Source: Thelephora terrestris (lineage: Eukaryota > Basidiomycota > Agaricomycetes > Thelephorales > Thelephoraceae). From it: a DNA stretch of 64,000 nucleotides. Below the pieces are notes generated by a model, which did no database searches, had not been told where the DNA came from, and worked only from the letters and a program-made list of their open reading frames with translations. The stretch lies in the NCBI GenBank assembly GCA_015956445.1, contig WIUZ02000022.1, positions 372,001 through 436,000 on the forward strand, written 5' to 3'. Shown here piece after piece: positions 51,401-63,966 of this stretch. Position numbers and translations under genes: made by a program. Numbering within the stretch: position 1 is the first letter of the stretch; every line of letters begins with the position of its first letter.

Positions 51401-54400
51401 GTAAGCGCCTGGAAAATGGAGGGATCTGCTCAAGTGTGTACCTGCCCGCCACCAGTAACCTTCCTTTTGACCGGTCACTTCAGGACTTTGATCTGCCAGT
51501 TGTGACAAGAGATGCAGTCACCGTGTGGTGAGTGCTAACCCAAAGACCACGGAAGATGCTCATCTCAGCACAGTGACTTGAGCGGAGTGACCCTTTCTCA
51601 GATGGCGCAATACGCGAGCACCATGGATGCACAACTCAAGCTTGCTGTATCGAGCCTCAGAATTCGAACATCACGAAAGACATCGCTCACCGGGTTTCTC
51701 ATGCAAGCCATCATCATGGTGCTTAACTTCTTGCTTTTGTAAATCGGCTTGCTCATGATAAATAGCTTCTCTCCTCACTCCGGAACAAACCTCAAGACCT
51801 TTGCGACCTGCTACAAACACTCTCGAATATCCCAGACCTCGGTACTTCTGAGTCTGTCGGGGATCTCCTCGACGTAGTCCTCACAGCCCAACATGACTGT
51901 CTCGACCAGTCCCATGTAGCGGCGTTGGTGGAGGCCCTCACACAGCTTCGACGCAACAACAGCTCCCTGCGGGAGATCGGCCTCGCTTGGATTGCTTTCA
52001 GCAAACTTGTGATTTCAACCTACGTACCTGACATTCCACTCGATCCTCTCGCGGCCCAACGTTGTACGATCGGGTTTTGGAAGGCTGCGGAAGAGCAAAC
52101 ACGGTCGCAACTAAGCTTGCACGTACAACATGAAAAACATCAGTCCGGGAGTAATTCGAACGTAGTCATCCGCTTCTTGGAAGCGCAACTGCTCGATATC
52201 GAGGAAAGGCTCGCAATCGCCTCCACTGGCCGTCATTGGAATCGAGATACGGAGAGGCTAGGAATGTACTGGACCGAGGTTTCGAAGTTTGTGTCACAAG
52301 TACTTTTCGTCTTCGACGACTATTCGGCTCCTCCAGTTGGTGCCGTCCCCCGCAAATTCTCCACAAGAGAGGAAATGTTTCAAGATACACTTTCTGGATT
52401 CTGCCATCGCCTAGAAACAGCCTACCCCGAATACAACGACATCAGCACACCGATAATATGGGCGATTTTCCACATGAAGCTCGGTGTTAGACTTGCGTTC
52501 ACTCAGCCCTCATCGAGCTCCCTTCCAGTTGCTCTCTCAAAAGCTTTGATACATGTCCCCTCCATCCTGAAGACGGAAACTTTGATCGACAGTACCGTCG
52601 CCCGTCAGCTCGACCGCTCCACTCCACTCCATCTCGGATTATCCGCAATTTCTCTCGAGATCTCTTCAGGGGTCGACCGAAAATCGCTATCATTGCACAC
52701 TGTCAAGCTGTATGACCTTCTTGTGGGATTATGGTTGGCTGATAGGGAGAAAGAGGAGGCAAGCCGCACTTCTGCAACATCGTTGTACCGGACAAAGAAA
52801 CTGCCATCGAGTGAGGAAGAGGAAGAAGCAGAGTTCCTAACCCTATTCCCAGACTTCTCCGATCTCATCGAAGGTGACGATAGTCCCCATCCAACATCTC
52901 CCCCCAAGACTCCCTCTCTCCTGACCCCGAGCGGCACCGAGTTTCTTCAAGTTCACCGAATGCTCGTGACTACAACCCCTGGTACTGGCTTCTCTTCCTT
53001 TCAAAGACTAGGCAGGGATTATTTCTCAGGATTCCTGAGAGAAAACCTCTTCCAGCTCGACCACTCGCTCGACGACATAGGGATCCCGTATCGATCGCTG
53101 TTACTGCAGGACCGGCTCACCTGGTTGCGACAACCTGGGGATAAAGGCGGATTTTATCATGAACCTAACGCGCACGAAGCATCCCGCGCTACCCCAATCG
53201 TGCAATCTCTTCGGGATCGGCTTTCCCAGCTCATCGCCGAGTGGCCAGACCAAATGGTGCTGCGGCACCTTCTGGATACTTGTGACATGGTGTTAGCCCT
53301 CCCCCTTACCGATCCGTTGCCCCGCATCCTGGCCTCTCTAGAACGACTACTTCTGCAAACAGACGACTGGGAGATGTACGCGAACCGAGAGAATACCCTT
53401 GCACAGTTCCGACAAAACCTCATCGAGCTCATAGTCGACTGGAGGCGTTTGGAACTCGCTTGTTGGAAGTCACTCCTGGAAACCGAAAGAACGAATTTCG
53501 TTTCTGGTGTCGCCGACTGGTGGTTCCAGATGTATGAGACGCTTATTCGCGGTTCTTACGCAGCTGCGGAGCAATCTCTTTCGGATGATTCAGCACTTTC
53601 CAAGTATCTGGATAGCGTCGTCCCTCTGATCGATCAATTCGTACACACGTCTCCGTTGGGACAATTCACGGCCAGGGTTCAATTACTCCACGATCTCGAG
53701 CACCACCTCCACATTCTCTCTCAGCAAGATGAGGTTTTCAGGCACGTGGATTTTGGGCGGATAGCACGCATTCTTCACCACACACGGAACCACTATCTCC
53801 AATTCTCTGCAACAGTCGAGGAACGCTTCTCCAAGGATAGGTCAGCTCAAGAAGGCGAGATTCAAGGGTTCATTAAACTGGCCAGTTGGCGGGACATCAA
53901 CGTTCGCGCTCTGCAGCAGAGTGCCCGGAAGACCCACCACCAACTTTACAAGTCAATCCACAAGTTCCGCGAGATACTTCGGCAACCTGTCAACGATCTC
54001 TTCGGAATTGCTAGTCCCAGTGATCCGGAACGTAAACTCGCCAGTCTTGAGAGCCACCTTACGCCTACCGGTGGGATATCCACAGCTCCATCGTTTCCAG
54101 ACGTCCCTACTTGGTCAGTCAGAGTCAGGCGCCTTTCGGAAATCAGCCACACTTTTACCAGGTTCGACCATCTGCTCTCACGCGACCTCCGCAAGTTCAT
54201 CGAAAACTCATCGCCAGAACACATCGAAACACTCGCTATTGACTTGATCCTAACTTCGGAGGACTTGTCGAGGGAAACGGTCTCCTCTTCGCTACCGAAA
54301 GAAAAGAGGGAGAAGGGTTTCAAGGCTTTGCTGGTCCGGAAGAAGAAAGCTTTCAGTGATTACCTGAGGGAGCTGAAACGAAGTGGGCTTTCTAGTAACG

Positions 54401-57400
54401 TCAAGCCAGGCGTACTATCACAGATCCGAAGCCAACGCTGGGTTAGGGAACAACCCATCATTTCTGCACCCTCCCATTGGACCACCTGGAGTACCAAAGG
54501 TGAAGATTACTTTTACCGCGTGGTAACTTTGCTGGGGGAGATACGCCTATCTGCTGGAAAGCATCACCAAGACATCACGAGTCCCGAGTACCAACGAGCC
54601 GTGGGTTTATTGGAGTCAGCTTTCTACAGCTCGCTGGCATCACGCTCAAGGTGCGTCGAAAGCCTATCTTGGTAGCGACTTTGCTCACGTATTACAGCCT
54701 TGCTGCAGCTTTGGAAAAAGCTGAGGTTCTCCAAGGGTTCTTCCACAGGCTCAAGGAGCTTTCTCAAGACAAAACCATCATCACGTGCGGGAACCAGGTC
54801 GAACCGGCCCTTCGCTTCGCCAAAGATTCATGTCATAGGCTTAAGGGGGCTCTATCCGAGGTCAATGATGGAATTTCTTCACTGCAACAGACAGCCTCTT
54901 GGGACGACTTCGATATCGTTAGGACTACCCTCGGATCGAGTTGTGCAACGGCAGAGAGCATTACCCAGGCAATCCGTCAAGTCTACGATCGAGCTACTTC
55001 TACCACCCCTCCTGTCCTGCTGCAAGGTACGAGTTTTCGTAAATTACGAATGAACGAAGCTCAATCCGGGTTACAGAGGAGGTCTCCGTTTTGTCCAACG
55101 TGATCTGCCAGGCTGAAGGGATCTCAGCTACTTTGAAAGATCTTGCCATGGATCATGCCTTTACCTACCACTTCGTGACACCGGTGTCGAGCTGGATCGA
55201 TACCGTACAATGGCCACATTTTGACCCACCGGAAATCCACCCCAACCCAGACAGCACGGCGACCCAGCTGGGGTTGACGGTTGACACCATGCTCATCGAC
55301 GTACAAGAAGTTTTGAAGGTTGCAACATCTAAAGATCCAGCGGAGGACCCAACCACGGAAGACCGTTTCATGACCCGAGGCCTGTCTCAAGTGATGAAAT
55401 GCACACAATCACTCAATCTCGACGGCATAACCACCCACCTTCAGAAATTGCTCGGCACTCTTTCCAGTGCTCCCAGTCATGAGACGCCCAGCGCCGTCGG
55501 TTGTATCCTCCCATTCCTAGAACGATACCTTGTCTTTATGGACAGTCAGCTGCTCAACCATCACTACTGGACGAATGCACTCTTCAAGCTCACCTACATC
55601 TCTTGTTCCATTATGCGAAGGATCTGTAACGATGGGTTCTGTCAACCGACTCCTGAGGGAGAAGAGCAGGAAGGAGAGGGTAAAGAATCAGCTGATGGCG
55701 TTGGAATGGGGGAAGGAACAGGGAAGGAAAACGTGAGCGAGGAGATCAAGGAAGAAAGCCAGGTGGAGGGGTTACGAAACGCGGAAGAAGAAGGGAACGC
55801 CGAGCGGGAGAAAGACGGAGAGGAGAAGGCTATCGAAATGAGCCAGGACATCGGCGGGGAGCTTGAGGATGTAGAAGGTCAAGATGAGGGAGAAGACGAT
55901 GAAACGGGAGATGAATCAGAGATCGAAGACAAAGCCGAAGACCTGGACGTGAATGATCCGCACGCTGTTGATGAGAAGTTGTGGGGAGACGAGCAAGGCA
56001 AGGAGCCCGAGGATGCTGATGACAAACTTGAGAAAGACCACTCTTCCATACAGCAGCAGGGGAATTCGGAGGTCGTGGCTAAGGAGAACGAGGGGAAGGA
56101 CAAAGAGGGAGAGGGATGCGAGGATCAGGTAGAGATGGCTGAGTCAGACATGCAAAGGGATGTACCAGAGGTGGACGAGGAGCAGCCTGGCGCACAGGGA
56201 GCTCCAATCGAAGACCGGATTGACGAGGCAGAGACCCTCGATCTTCCCGAAGACCTCCAGATGGGTGAAGACGAGGGGCAGAAGGGTGATGACGATGACG
56301 GCATCAGCGACGGTGATGAAGGAGACCTCGAGGAGGAGGCAATGAGGCAGGATTCTCTCCCAGACCAAGAGGATGTTTCGATATCAGAGGAGGCTGCCCA
56401 GGAGAACGACGAACCAGACACAAGCCAGATCGGCAAACCCGGAGAGACCGATGCCGATGACCCAGATCTCAACCAGAAACCCGATTTGACCAACCCGGAT
56501 CTCCATGGAGGAGCTGCTCAGGATTACGATGGAACGGCTGAGCTGAGTGCAGACGCGAACAGGGAGGACGGTCAAACTGGAGAGGAGAGCAAACGCACCC
56601 GAGGGGGGCAGGCAGGAGAGAATGATGAGGAGCAAGTGGCTCGAGATGTGTAAGTCGCCTCCTTCGTCCACGTCCTCAGGCTCTCACGTATTTCTAGCGA
56701 CGACCACGAAAAAGATGAGCAGGACGAAGGAGGTCAAGGCAACGACACCGGAAAGGACACCTCGAACCTCCATCCTCAAGGTGCCACGACCGCCGCTCAG
56801 CTGACAAGTAACCCACTGCGAAGTTTAGGAGATGCTTTGAAGGAGGTTCGGCGCAATCTCGACCAGATCCTGGAGAGCAACGACGGTTCAGAACCAACGT
56901 CAATCCCTTCGACATCTCAGGAACCCCATCAACTCCAGTACTCTCACCCGGAAGACCAGGACCAGGATATGGAAGCTCTCGGGGCCGCAGGAGAGGAAGA
57001 AGCAGCACGGTTGAAAGACCTCACGCTCCTTGACGAAGCTCAGCCTGTCACCGACACAGCCCCTATGGAGGTTGACGATACCGCAGTCGAAGGGTGCCAA
57101 GATCAGGGACCGTCGTCCGAGCCCCAGCTCCCGCGAAGGGTTGATGCAGAAACCGGCATCGGTGGTGGTCTAACTCGGGAGCAAATAGCTGACCTTAGTG
57201 AGACCGCTACCCTGGGCAAGCACCCCTCCCCTGATGATCAATCTCGTAACGGCGCTCCCCGCCCCGATGAACAAGTATCAGAAGATGTCGAAGTAGAACT
57301 CCGCTCTTGGCAGGCCAACAATTATCCTCCCGAAGGAGCACAAGGCATCTGGAGGCGGTATGAATCCCTCACCCATGACCTCTCCTATGCCCTCTGCGAA

Positions 57401-58252
57401 CAGCTCCGTTCAATTCTCGAACCCACCCAAGCCACCCGGCTCAAGGGCGATTACCGCACTGGGAAGCGCCTCAACATGAAAAAGATCATTCCGTACATCG
57501 CGAGCGAATACACCAAAGACAAGATCTGGTTGCGTCGCACGAAGCCGAGCCAACGCGAGTACCAAGTTCTCATCGCCCTAGATGACTCCCGCTCCATGGC
57601 CGAGTCCCATTCGATCCATTTGGCATATCAAACCCTCGCTCTCGTGTCTCGTGCTCTCTCGAGGCTCGAAGTCGGGGAGATCGGGATCGCGAAATTCGGA
57701 CAAACGGTCGAGGTGTTGCACGGGTTCGATAACGAGAGCGGTCCGTTCAACGACCAAGCCGGAGCAAACCTCCTCAACGCATTCCGATTCAATCAAAAAG
57801 CGACAGACCTTCTTGGTCTCGTCGAAACTAGCTTGCAGGTTCTCGAACAGGCTCGTGATCGTCGGTCGGCGAAGTCCGCGTCTGCGGCAGACTTGTGGCA
57901 ACTGGAGATCATCGTCTCGGATGGCGTGTGTCAGGACATGGAAAGGATCAAGACTGTTTTGAGGAAGGCGGAGGAACAAAGGGTCATGATCGTCTTCGTC
58001 ATCCTCGACTCTCTCCACACCCACGTCCAAGTCGGGACTTCGTCAGCAACCAACGCCGTGCAAAATTCCATCCTGACTATGCAGCAAGGGGTCGTCCGGA
58101 AGAACGCAAACGGCGTGATGGAAGTCAAGATGGAGCGCTACCTCGACCTATTCCCGTTCGAGTATTATGTCGTTCTTCGAGATGTCGAGGCACTACCAGA
58201 GATCCTGTCAGGGACGTTGAAGCAGTTCTTTGAACGCATCTCAGAAATTTGA
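42449..58252 (+). CDS. MDN1: Midasin (MDN1/REA1), giant AAA+ ribosome-assembly ATPase
   Basis: A dynein-like AAA+ protein that strips assembly factors (via Rsa4 and Ytm1) from pre-60S ribosomes. Seventeen exons: 42449-42744, 42794-43291, 43341-44909, 44961-45164, 45219-47646, 47700-47747, 47813-50137, 50203-50469, 50518-50821, 50871-50982, 51035-51307, 51360-51527, 51574-51718, 51766-54650, 54698-55026, 55077-56649, 56698-58252; predicted 4,992 residues. Walker A: SPPSSGKS (AAA1, degenerate), GETGTGKT, GPTSTGKT, GETGCGKT, GSPGVGKT, GERSSGKS (AAA6). Walker B is intact in AAA2-5 (LLDEINLA, VLDELNLA, LLDEISLA, LLDEMNLA) but degenerate in AAA1 and AAA6 (VLDGANL). A long linker, a Glu/Asp-rich region (55650-57150) and a C-terminal MIDAS domain (DDSRSM) follow. 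Introns at 42745 and 50822 begin with GC. ATG 42473 is an alternative start; junctions at 47748 and 50983 are the least certain. Confidence 0.95.
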
Positions 58253-58522
58253 TTCAGGTGAGCTCAACACTGCGACGGGCATGTCACCCTGTTCACTGAA
58301 TTCGGGCTGATCCCCGGTTGTTCAGTGTTCTAGAATGTCAGAAGGAGAGTGAAAGAGATGGAGGACGTCCGGTCATATAAATACTAGAATTACGAACAAT
58401 TAGATGCCTCTACCGATTAATCCAATCTTGCGATATAAATCAGCGACGATAGATGGAGTCAAAAATTGAAAGTACACTAAAATCAAGAACAACTCGAACT
58501 CCCCACAGCTGAAATTGACGAA

Positions 58523-61411
58523 TCACAGATAGGCACCGCCGCTGGGCCCGTTCGTAGAACTGTTCGTCATGACGCTGACAGGAGTCGACGGGCTTAGTGA
58601 CACCAGCCGCCCATGGGCTCCGACACCAGCCATATGTCCAAGCTCTTCCCCTCCGGCATTATAAATCCGGGCCATCTCGCTTGCCTGCTCTGCCGCCTCT
58701 TCGTAGGCGTAACTGTACTGCTGCAGCCCAGAAACACAACTTTGAACCTCTGGCCTGCCCAACCTCGCGAGGAGAAAGCCGGAGTGGAGGCAGGGCGCTA
58801 ACATTGCAGCAGGATCTAACCTCTGTTTGGTTTAGGATGTTCAGCACGAAGTTTCTTGTGCAACTCGACGACAAGACTGACCAGATACTGGTGCGATTCC
58901 AAAACCCCAATCTGAATGAATTATTTGAGAAAATAAATACAACAGTAGGGGCGAGTAGATAAAAACCCACCAGTCCGGCAATCCTCGACGCTCCCCGGAG
59001 TGCTTCGTCAAACACTCTCATTTTTACATCGTCTATTGATGGTAAAATCTGTGGAGGCCCAAGGTCGTGATTGTGGTTCCGTGTGATATCGTTTATCTCT
59101 TTGATGCCGAAATCGTCCACCGCGTCGAAGACGATAACCCACATTACATGATAAGTCGCATCACTTGCACCTGAACTCAGCGTGAGCCGCTCGAAAAAAT
59201 GAGAGGAAGGGAAATGGGACTAACATGCCGAAATTGCGCCGATGAAATCACCCTTGAGCCCGCCTGACACTCCCACGTCCTGCAGGAATGAACCTTTCCA
59301 CTCGTATAACAGATCCATCACGGTCTGGAGCGTGTCCAGGGGGATGCCATCCGACTCAATTAATGGTTTCCAAAATAATTTTGAAATCTGCCGCGCGATT
59401 CGTGAGAGAGCGTGATTGGCTCGGTAGTATCCCTATGGATGTTTCAGATCTCGGATGAGGGATAAGTGAGCATACGCTGTACCAGAAACTGACGCGATGA
59501 TTATTAGAAACGAAGGGTTTCCATTAACATGGATTTATCACACATACTTCAAGGTGTTCTCGGTTAGATGCGAGCCTCTGGGTGTCATCTGACGGGTCCG
59601 GAGGAGAGATCGGAGCAGCCGTATAGAAATCAATATCATAGTCATCATCATCCCTATGAAGGAAGACCGAGCGACCCATTCAGTCAGTGGATTGTTTGCG
59701 AAAGATGATGTAAAATCCACTACGTACAACATCGGTTTCTTGCGGAAGTAGGCGGAAGAATAACCATCAGCGAGTACGGCCATCCACCAAGCGAAGATCA
59801 TGATACCACGATGTTCATCGCCTTGGAGGCCTGACATGACGCTCTTGTGATTAATCTACGGCGACGCTGAGAATGGAGGTGACCTTGGCAATACGAAAAG
59901 TTCTCTTACTTGGAGGTTTAGCAGTGATTGAACAGATGAAATAAGCCAAAACCGGTGGAAGTCTAGGACGGCACCAGTTGAGCGACTGGTTAGTCAAAAG
60001 GGAGCCGTATTCATGAGAGCGATACTCACAAGTGGGGTCTTCGGGGTTTTCTAAATGCAGGTGAGCGGAGATCAATATCCAACGAAATGAAAAGTGAACG
60101 AATCGGACTGACGGCTTTGTAATGGTTCCAAGAGTAAACCAATGATTACATGTTCCGGGGATGAAATCCGATGGACCTTGAGCAACTCGGCAAGTTCCCG
60201 AGCACGGTCTACGAGAGCAATTGCAAATAGGCTTTTCGATCCACCGTTCCGCTGTCGATCGGCAACAAAAAGTGTGTTCTCTGCGAATTTTGCACCCCAG
60301 GCGATGACAGTCGCGACGAGAGCAGGGTGGAGAGGATCGGATGACACCGTGTGTTCGCTAGAAGAGGGGATTCCAAGATCAGGGAATGATCGGATGATGT
60401 AAAGGAGACATACTTGAATCGATTACGGAAGTCGTCGGGGTTTAGCAGTGGGAATCGAGTGTGAACTATCTGAAAATAAATTTCGACGAGATCGAGGGCA
60501 AGCCTCGAGGGGGGTGAGCAGATGTAAGTGGTGAAGAAGCGCCGGGACCCACTCTTTCCTAAAACCCTCCTCAACAAGTTTGTGAGCCTCGACACCCCAG
60601 TCATCGAATGGAGACGACAGGGTTCTACCGTTCACGTTGTTTCAGAAACACGTAAGGGAGGGGGTCGCTGGTTAATTTCCGCCGGGACTCACATGGCTGA
60701 GGTTGGCGGAGAAAAGATGTAGGCCAACACACTCGTGATGGGTGTTTCACGAGAGATGGACGGATAAACACATCTGTGTGGCTGAATGGGTAGGTCGCTG
60801 AGATGAATAGATGTGAGTAAAAGTTAGGTAAAGCTATGTGGAGAATGAAGACTTACCTAAGATGCGGGAACCCCCCGGGAGGCTTCAGATCAGAAAGCGA
60901 AAGAAGGAGAGGAGTGATCAAGGGTCTAATTTACCCATCTGTTGGCCTAGGGGGTGGTCTCGGTCCCCGGGACCGCTTTTTTGCAGTCGCCTGTTGGACA
61001 AAGTGGCTAGACGGGAGTGAGAATTCAGCCAGGGAAAGCACGAGGTGGGCACTGACGTGCACGGATAATTCTTGGAGAGGCAATGCTGGTGAACGGATCG
61101 AGGGTTGACCAAATTGTCACAGAAGAGGTTTCGGGCGGGGGGCCTACCTGGCACTTGAGTAGGAAGATGAGCATGGAGTATAGGGAGCAGAGCGGAGCAA
61201 AAATCAGCAACCAACTTTATCGTTGCCGGGGATTCGATTGCACTTGACTTTACGTGACCTGGGAGTCGGGAAACGGTGGTGAGCGGGGCAAGAGCAGAGA
61301 GGGAGAGGGAAAGACGGACCTGCAGGCATCACAAGCGGTGTTCTGCTTCCGTGGTGGAGGCAAAGTCTTTGCCAGTTCATGAATGTAGGTCTGCGCGGAT
61401 TGGGAGGGCAT
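58523..61411 (-). CDS. Zn(II)2Cys6 fungal transcription factor
   Basis: A DNA-binding activator with an N-terminal binuclear zinc cluster and a Fungal_trans-type middle homology region. The start is ATG 61411 (MPSQSAQTYIHELAK). First exons: 61320-61411, 61216-61258, 61148-61153 (6 nt), 61057-61085, 60935-61006. Together they give a perfect CX2CX6CX8CX2CX6C cluster (CDACRSRKVKC, NDKCQHC, LSKNYPC) followed by the basic linker ATAKKRSRGPRPPPRP. Later pieces: DDWGVEAHKLVEEGF; LVEIYFQIVHTRFPLLNPDDF; HPALVATVIAWGAKFAEN; VMWVIVFDAVDDFGI; and the end GGEELGHMAGVGAHGRL. The exons between 60.5 and 60.94 kb and between 59.2 and 60.1 kb were not fully resolved. Target genes are unknown. Confidence 0.88.
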
Positions 61412-61718
61412 GGATGGAGCTAGAGAAAGTAGATGTGAAGACGATTAATCGAAGAAAAGAAAAGAAAGAGAGGTTACGGTAAGGATGAGGGTAAGAGTTG
61501 TGGGACAACATCGCTCGGCAGGTAAACGCACGGGCGAAGAGAAACGATTCCGAGCAAATATCCTCACAGTCAAGAGAGAACTCCGGCGATCAGGCAATAG
61601 TGAGGTCGGTACCGAGATCACGTGCGCAACTTTAATATCTCGGCGTTACCCGATCAATCACCTCCGGACTTGCCGAGTTTTGTTCCGAAAACGAGACGCA
61701 GCCAACGCATCGACGACG

Positions 61719-62229
61719 ATGGTCAAAGTAGAAATTGTCCAAGACCAAGACGAGGTCAACAACTCTCCCTACGCCTCCCATGCTTCTTCCCGCACCGGCT
61801 CTTCAGTCTCTCTCTCCTCCGTAGAGTCCGAGCTCGGTGAAGAATCACTCTACGACAGACTCACCGCCCTCAGAGACATCGTGCCCCCCTCTACACGTCA
61901 CTCCATTTCATCAACAGTCTCCACCACCGCTTCCTTTTTCAAGAAAGGCGGGAAAATCTTTGGAAACATCGTCTGGATTGTGACAACATCCGCGTTGTTG
62001 GTCGGCCTTCCCCTCGCGCTCAGTTTGGAGGACGAGGCGAAGATTGTCGCGCAAGAAAAAGAGATGTTGGCCCAGCAGCAAGGCGCTCAACAGGCACGTA
62101 CACTGAATCTGGATTCTACGCGTTCCTCGTTAATCGAAAAAAATTCTACAGATGCTCGCCGGTTCCTCGATGTATCCTCAGCCAGGTTCAGAACAACAGC
62201 CCAAGGCCATTGTCCCTCCTGGTTTCTGA
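61719..62229 (+). CDS. TOM22: TOM22, mitochondrial import receptor subunit
   Basis: The central receptor of the TOM complex: a tail-anchored outer-membrane protein with cytosolic and intermembrane-space presequence-binding domains. Exons are 61719-62093 and 62152-62229, giving 150 residues, the usual length. Seen: a Ser/acidic N-terminal domain, SLYDRLTALRDIVPP, a membrane segment GNIVWIVTTSALLVGLPLAL followed by the acidic LEDEAKIVAQEKEML, and a Gln/Pro-rich tail ending VPPGF. The single intron must begin with GC (CAG|GCACGT) to join QQGAQQ to MLAGSS in frame; the GT four bases on gives a different, longer ending. The start was chosen at MVKVEIVQD; upstream sequence in frame is not family-like. 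Confidence 0.92.
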
Positions 62230-62591
62230 TACACGTACATTTGCCACCCCTACTATCGCGTACACCCACTATTAATGACATCCCCTTGCTTTGGTTCAAT
62301 ACGCCTCGCCCCCCTCAAACACTGCAGCGGTCACTCGGAGCATCCGACCTTCGGTACGACTGGCTATGAATACAATTTTAGGTTTCATTGACATTTCAAT
62401 GACACACTACACGTACAAATCAGCGCACCCCAGATACGTCTTACTGAACGTTTCGGACTGATGTCTGCCAAATGCAAGTCGCTCGATGATTTCATTTCCC
62501 TCGGCCCGTGCTCCTTTTACACACGTTTGATGTTCCAGACCATTAGCATCACGATCGATAACGAATATCTAATTCTTTAATCTTTCCACCC
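62230..62591. other. Intergenic region
   Basis: Between TOM22 and the DXO/Rai1-like gene, same orientation. No gene or clear motif was seen. Confidence 0.4.
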
Positions 62592-63966
62592 ATGTCCGCG
62601 CAGCCTGTCTATCGCACCTGTGAATCTTCGCTTGGCCGTCTACCCACCAAGCTCCCAACACCTCGAACAAAGCGTCTTCACCGATGGATGTTCAGCGACC
62701 TCCTCAAACACCCATTGGAGATCGTTTCGCCCCCGGCTCTGCAAGGGATTGAGAAACATATCGCGCCAAAGCACTTGAAATATATTGGCTCGTACAACTG
62801 GATCGATGCTCCCACGCCAACCATCATCGTTCCAGGTCAGTCAATTTTCCCGTTCGTCCCTAGATGATCTGTGCAACTCTGTGCGTCACCACTCGCTGTG
62901 TACAGGGTGTCCTCCGATATGGGCGGAGAAGCGCGCACCGCTCATCGTTCCCCGCGACAACGGCAGAGATTTCATTGACCAGAATGGATACCACATGAAG
63001 AGGAGATTTACCCTCCTACCCCTAATCAGAGCAGTCCAAACCATCACGAACCGGAAGACTTCCAAGTTCGATTGGCCCTCAGTCGATTTTGTGGCCGACC
63101 GTGGCGCTCTGAGAAAGCTGGCCGCATGGGCGAACGACAAGTCTGGTCATTGGAGGATGGATACTCAACTTGCGGGCCATAACACCGTCCTCATCAACAG
63201 CTGGCCACCAGTAACGAAACAGACAATCGGACACTCCGATTCCTATGGCTACAATTTTGAGAAAGCATGCACACACCCTGCTCCCGGCTGTGAAAGTGGA
63301 ACAGGTCATCACCGGATTATCACCTACGTGCGTCATCTACAATACCATCCGGACGTGTACACCGGAAATAATTGCCAATAGGATTTCGGCGGCCTAACGA
63401 TGGTAGTCCGGTTCGAAGTTGATGCATGCCTGCCTTTTCCAACTACCCGCTCACGTCGCAAGTCCGGTAACGCCAGGAACCACGCCAAATCCGCTCCAGG
63501 TGCGCAAGCCTGGGGAACAGACACACCTACCTTCCGAACGGTCAGCAAACCCACCCTGCGCTTCCCACATGTGGCTGTCATCCGAGCTGGATCTCGCGTC
63601 CCCCAATCACACCTGATCGAACTCAAGACATATTCCGGGGCGAAGAAGCACTGGAACAGGTCATATCCACAACTTTTCTTGTCTCAGACACCCCACATCT
63701 ATTACGGCGCACACAAAAATGGCGAGTTCTCGGAGATCAAGAAATACACCCTTGGAGAACCTCACTTGAAGCCTATCGATCATAATGCACAGGTCGCATT
63801 CAAGAAGCTCAAGGTGGCGCTGGAGGCCATCCAAGAACTCGTTGGGAAACACGGAACGAACGGACGGATAACTCTCGTTTGCACCGGGAAGGAGCTGGGA
63901 GTGTATCAGAGGGAAAATGCTGGTAGTTGCCTACCCAAGTACGCCTTGGCACTCTTCAGACTCTAG
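62592..63966 (+). CDS. DXO/Rai1-like protein (divergent decapping-type nuclease)
   Basis: Exons are 62592-62835, 62906-63327 and 63382-63966, giving 416 residues. The pattern matches the DXO/Rai1 fold, whose members remove incomplete or non-canonical 5' caps from RNA. Seen in order: SVDFVADRGALRKLAAW (like VDFVTWRG..TKLL of Rai1), the motif-II-like GYNFEK, motif III FEVDAC (E-x-D) and motif IV IELKTYS (E-x-K); these carry the metal-binding and catalytic residues of the family. The region LSQTPHIYYGAH also fits. Overall identity to canonical Rai1 looks low, and a separate canonical Rai1 probably exists elsewhere. Some fungal homologues carry unrelated names. No signal peptide or membrane segment is present. 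Function in this organism is inferred. Confidence 0.75.

Noticed and set aside
55650-57150. Low-complexity acidic region as an independent repeat element
   Set aside because: It is the known Asp/Glu-rich segment of midasin, in frame with flanking exons.
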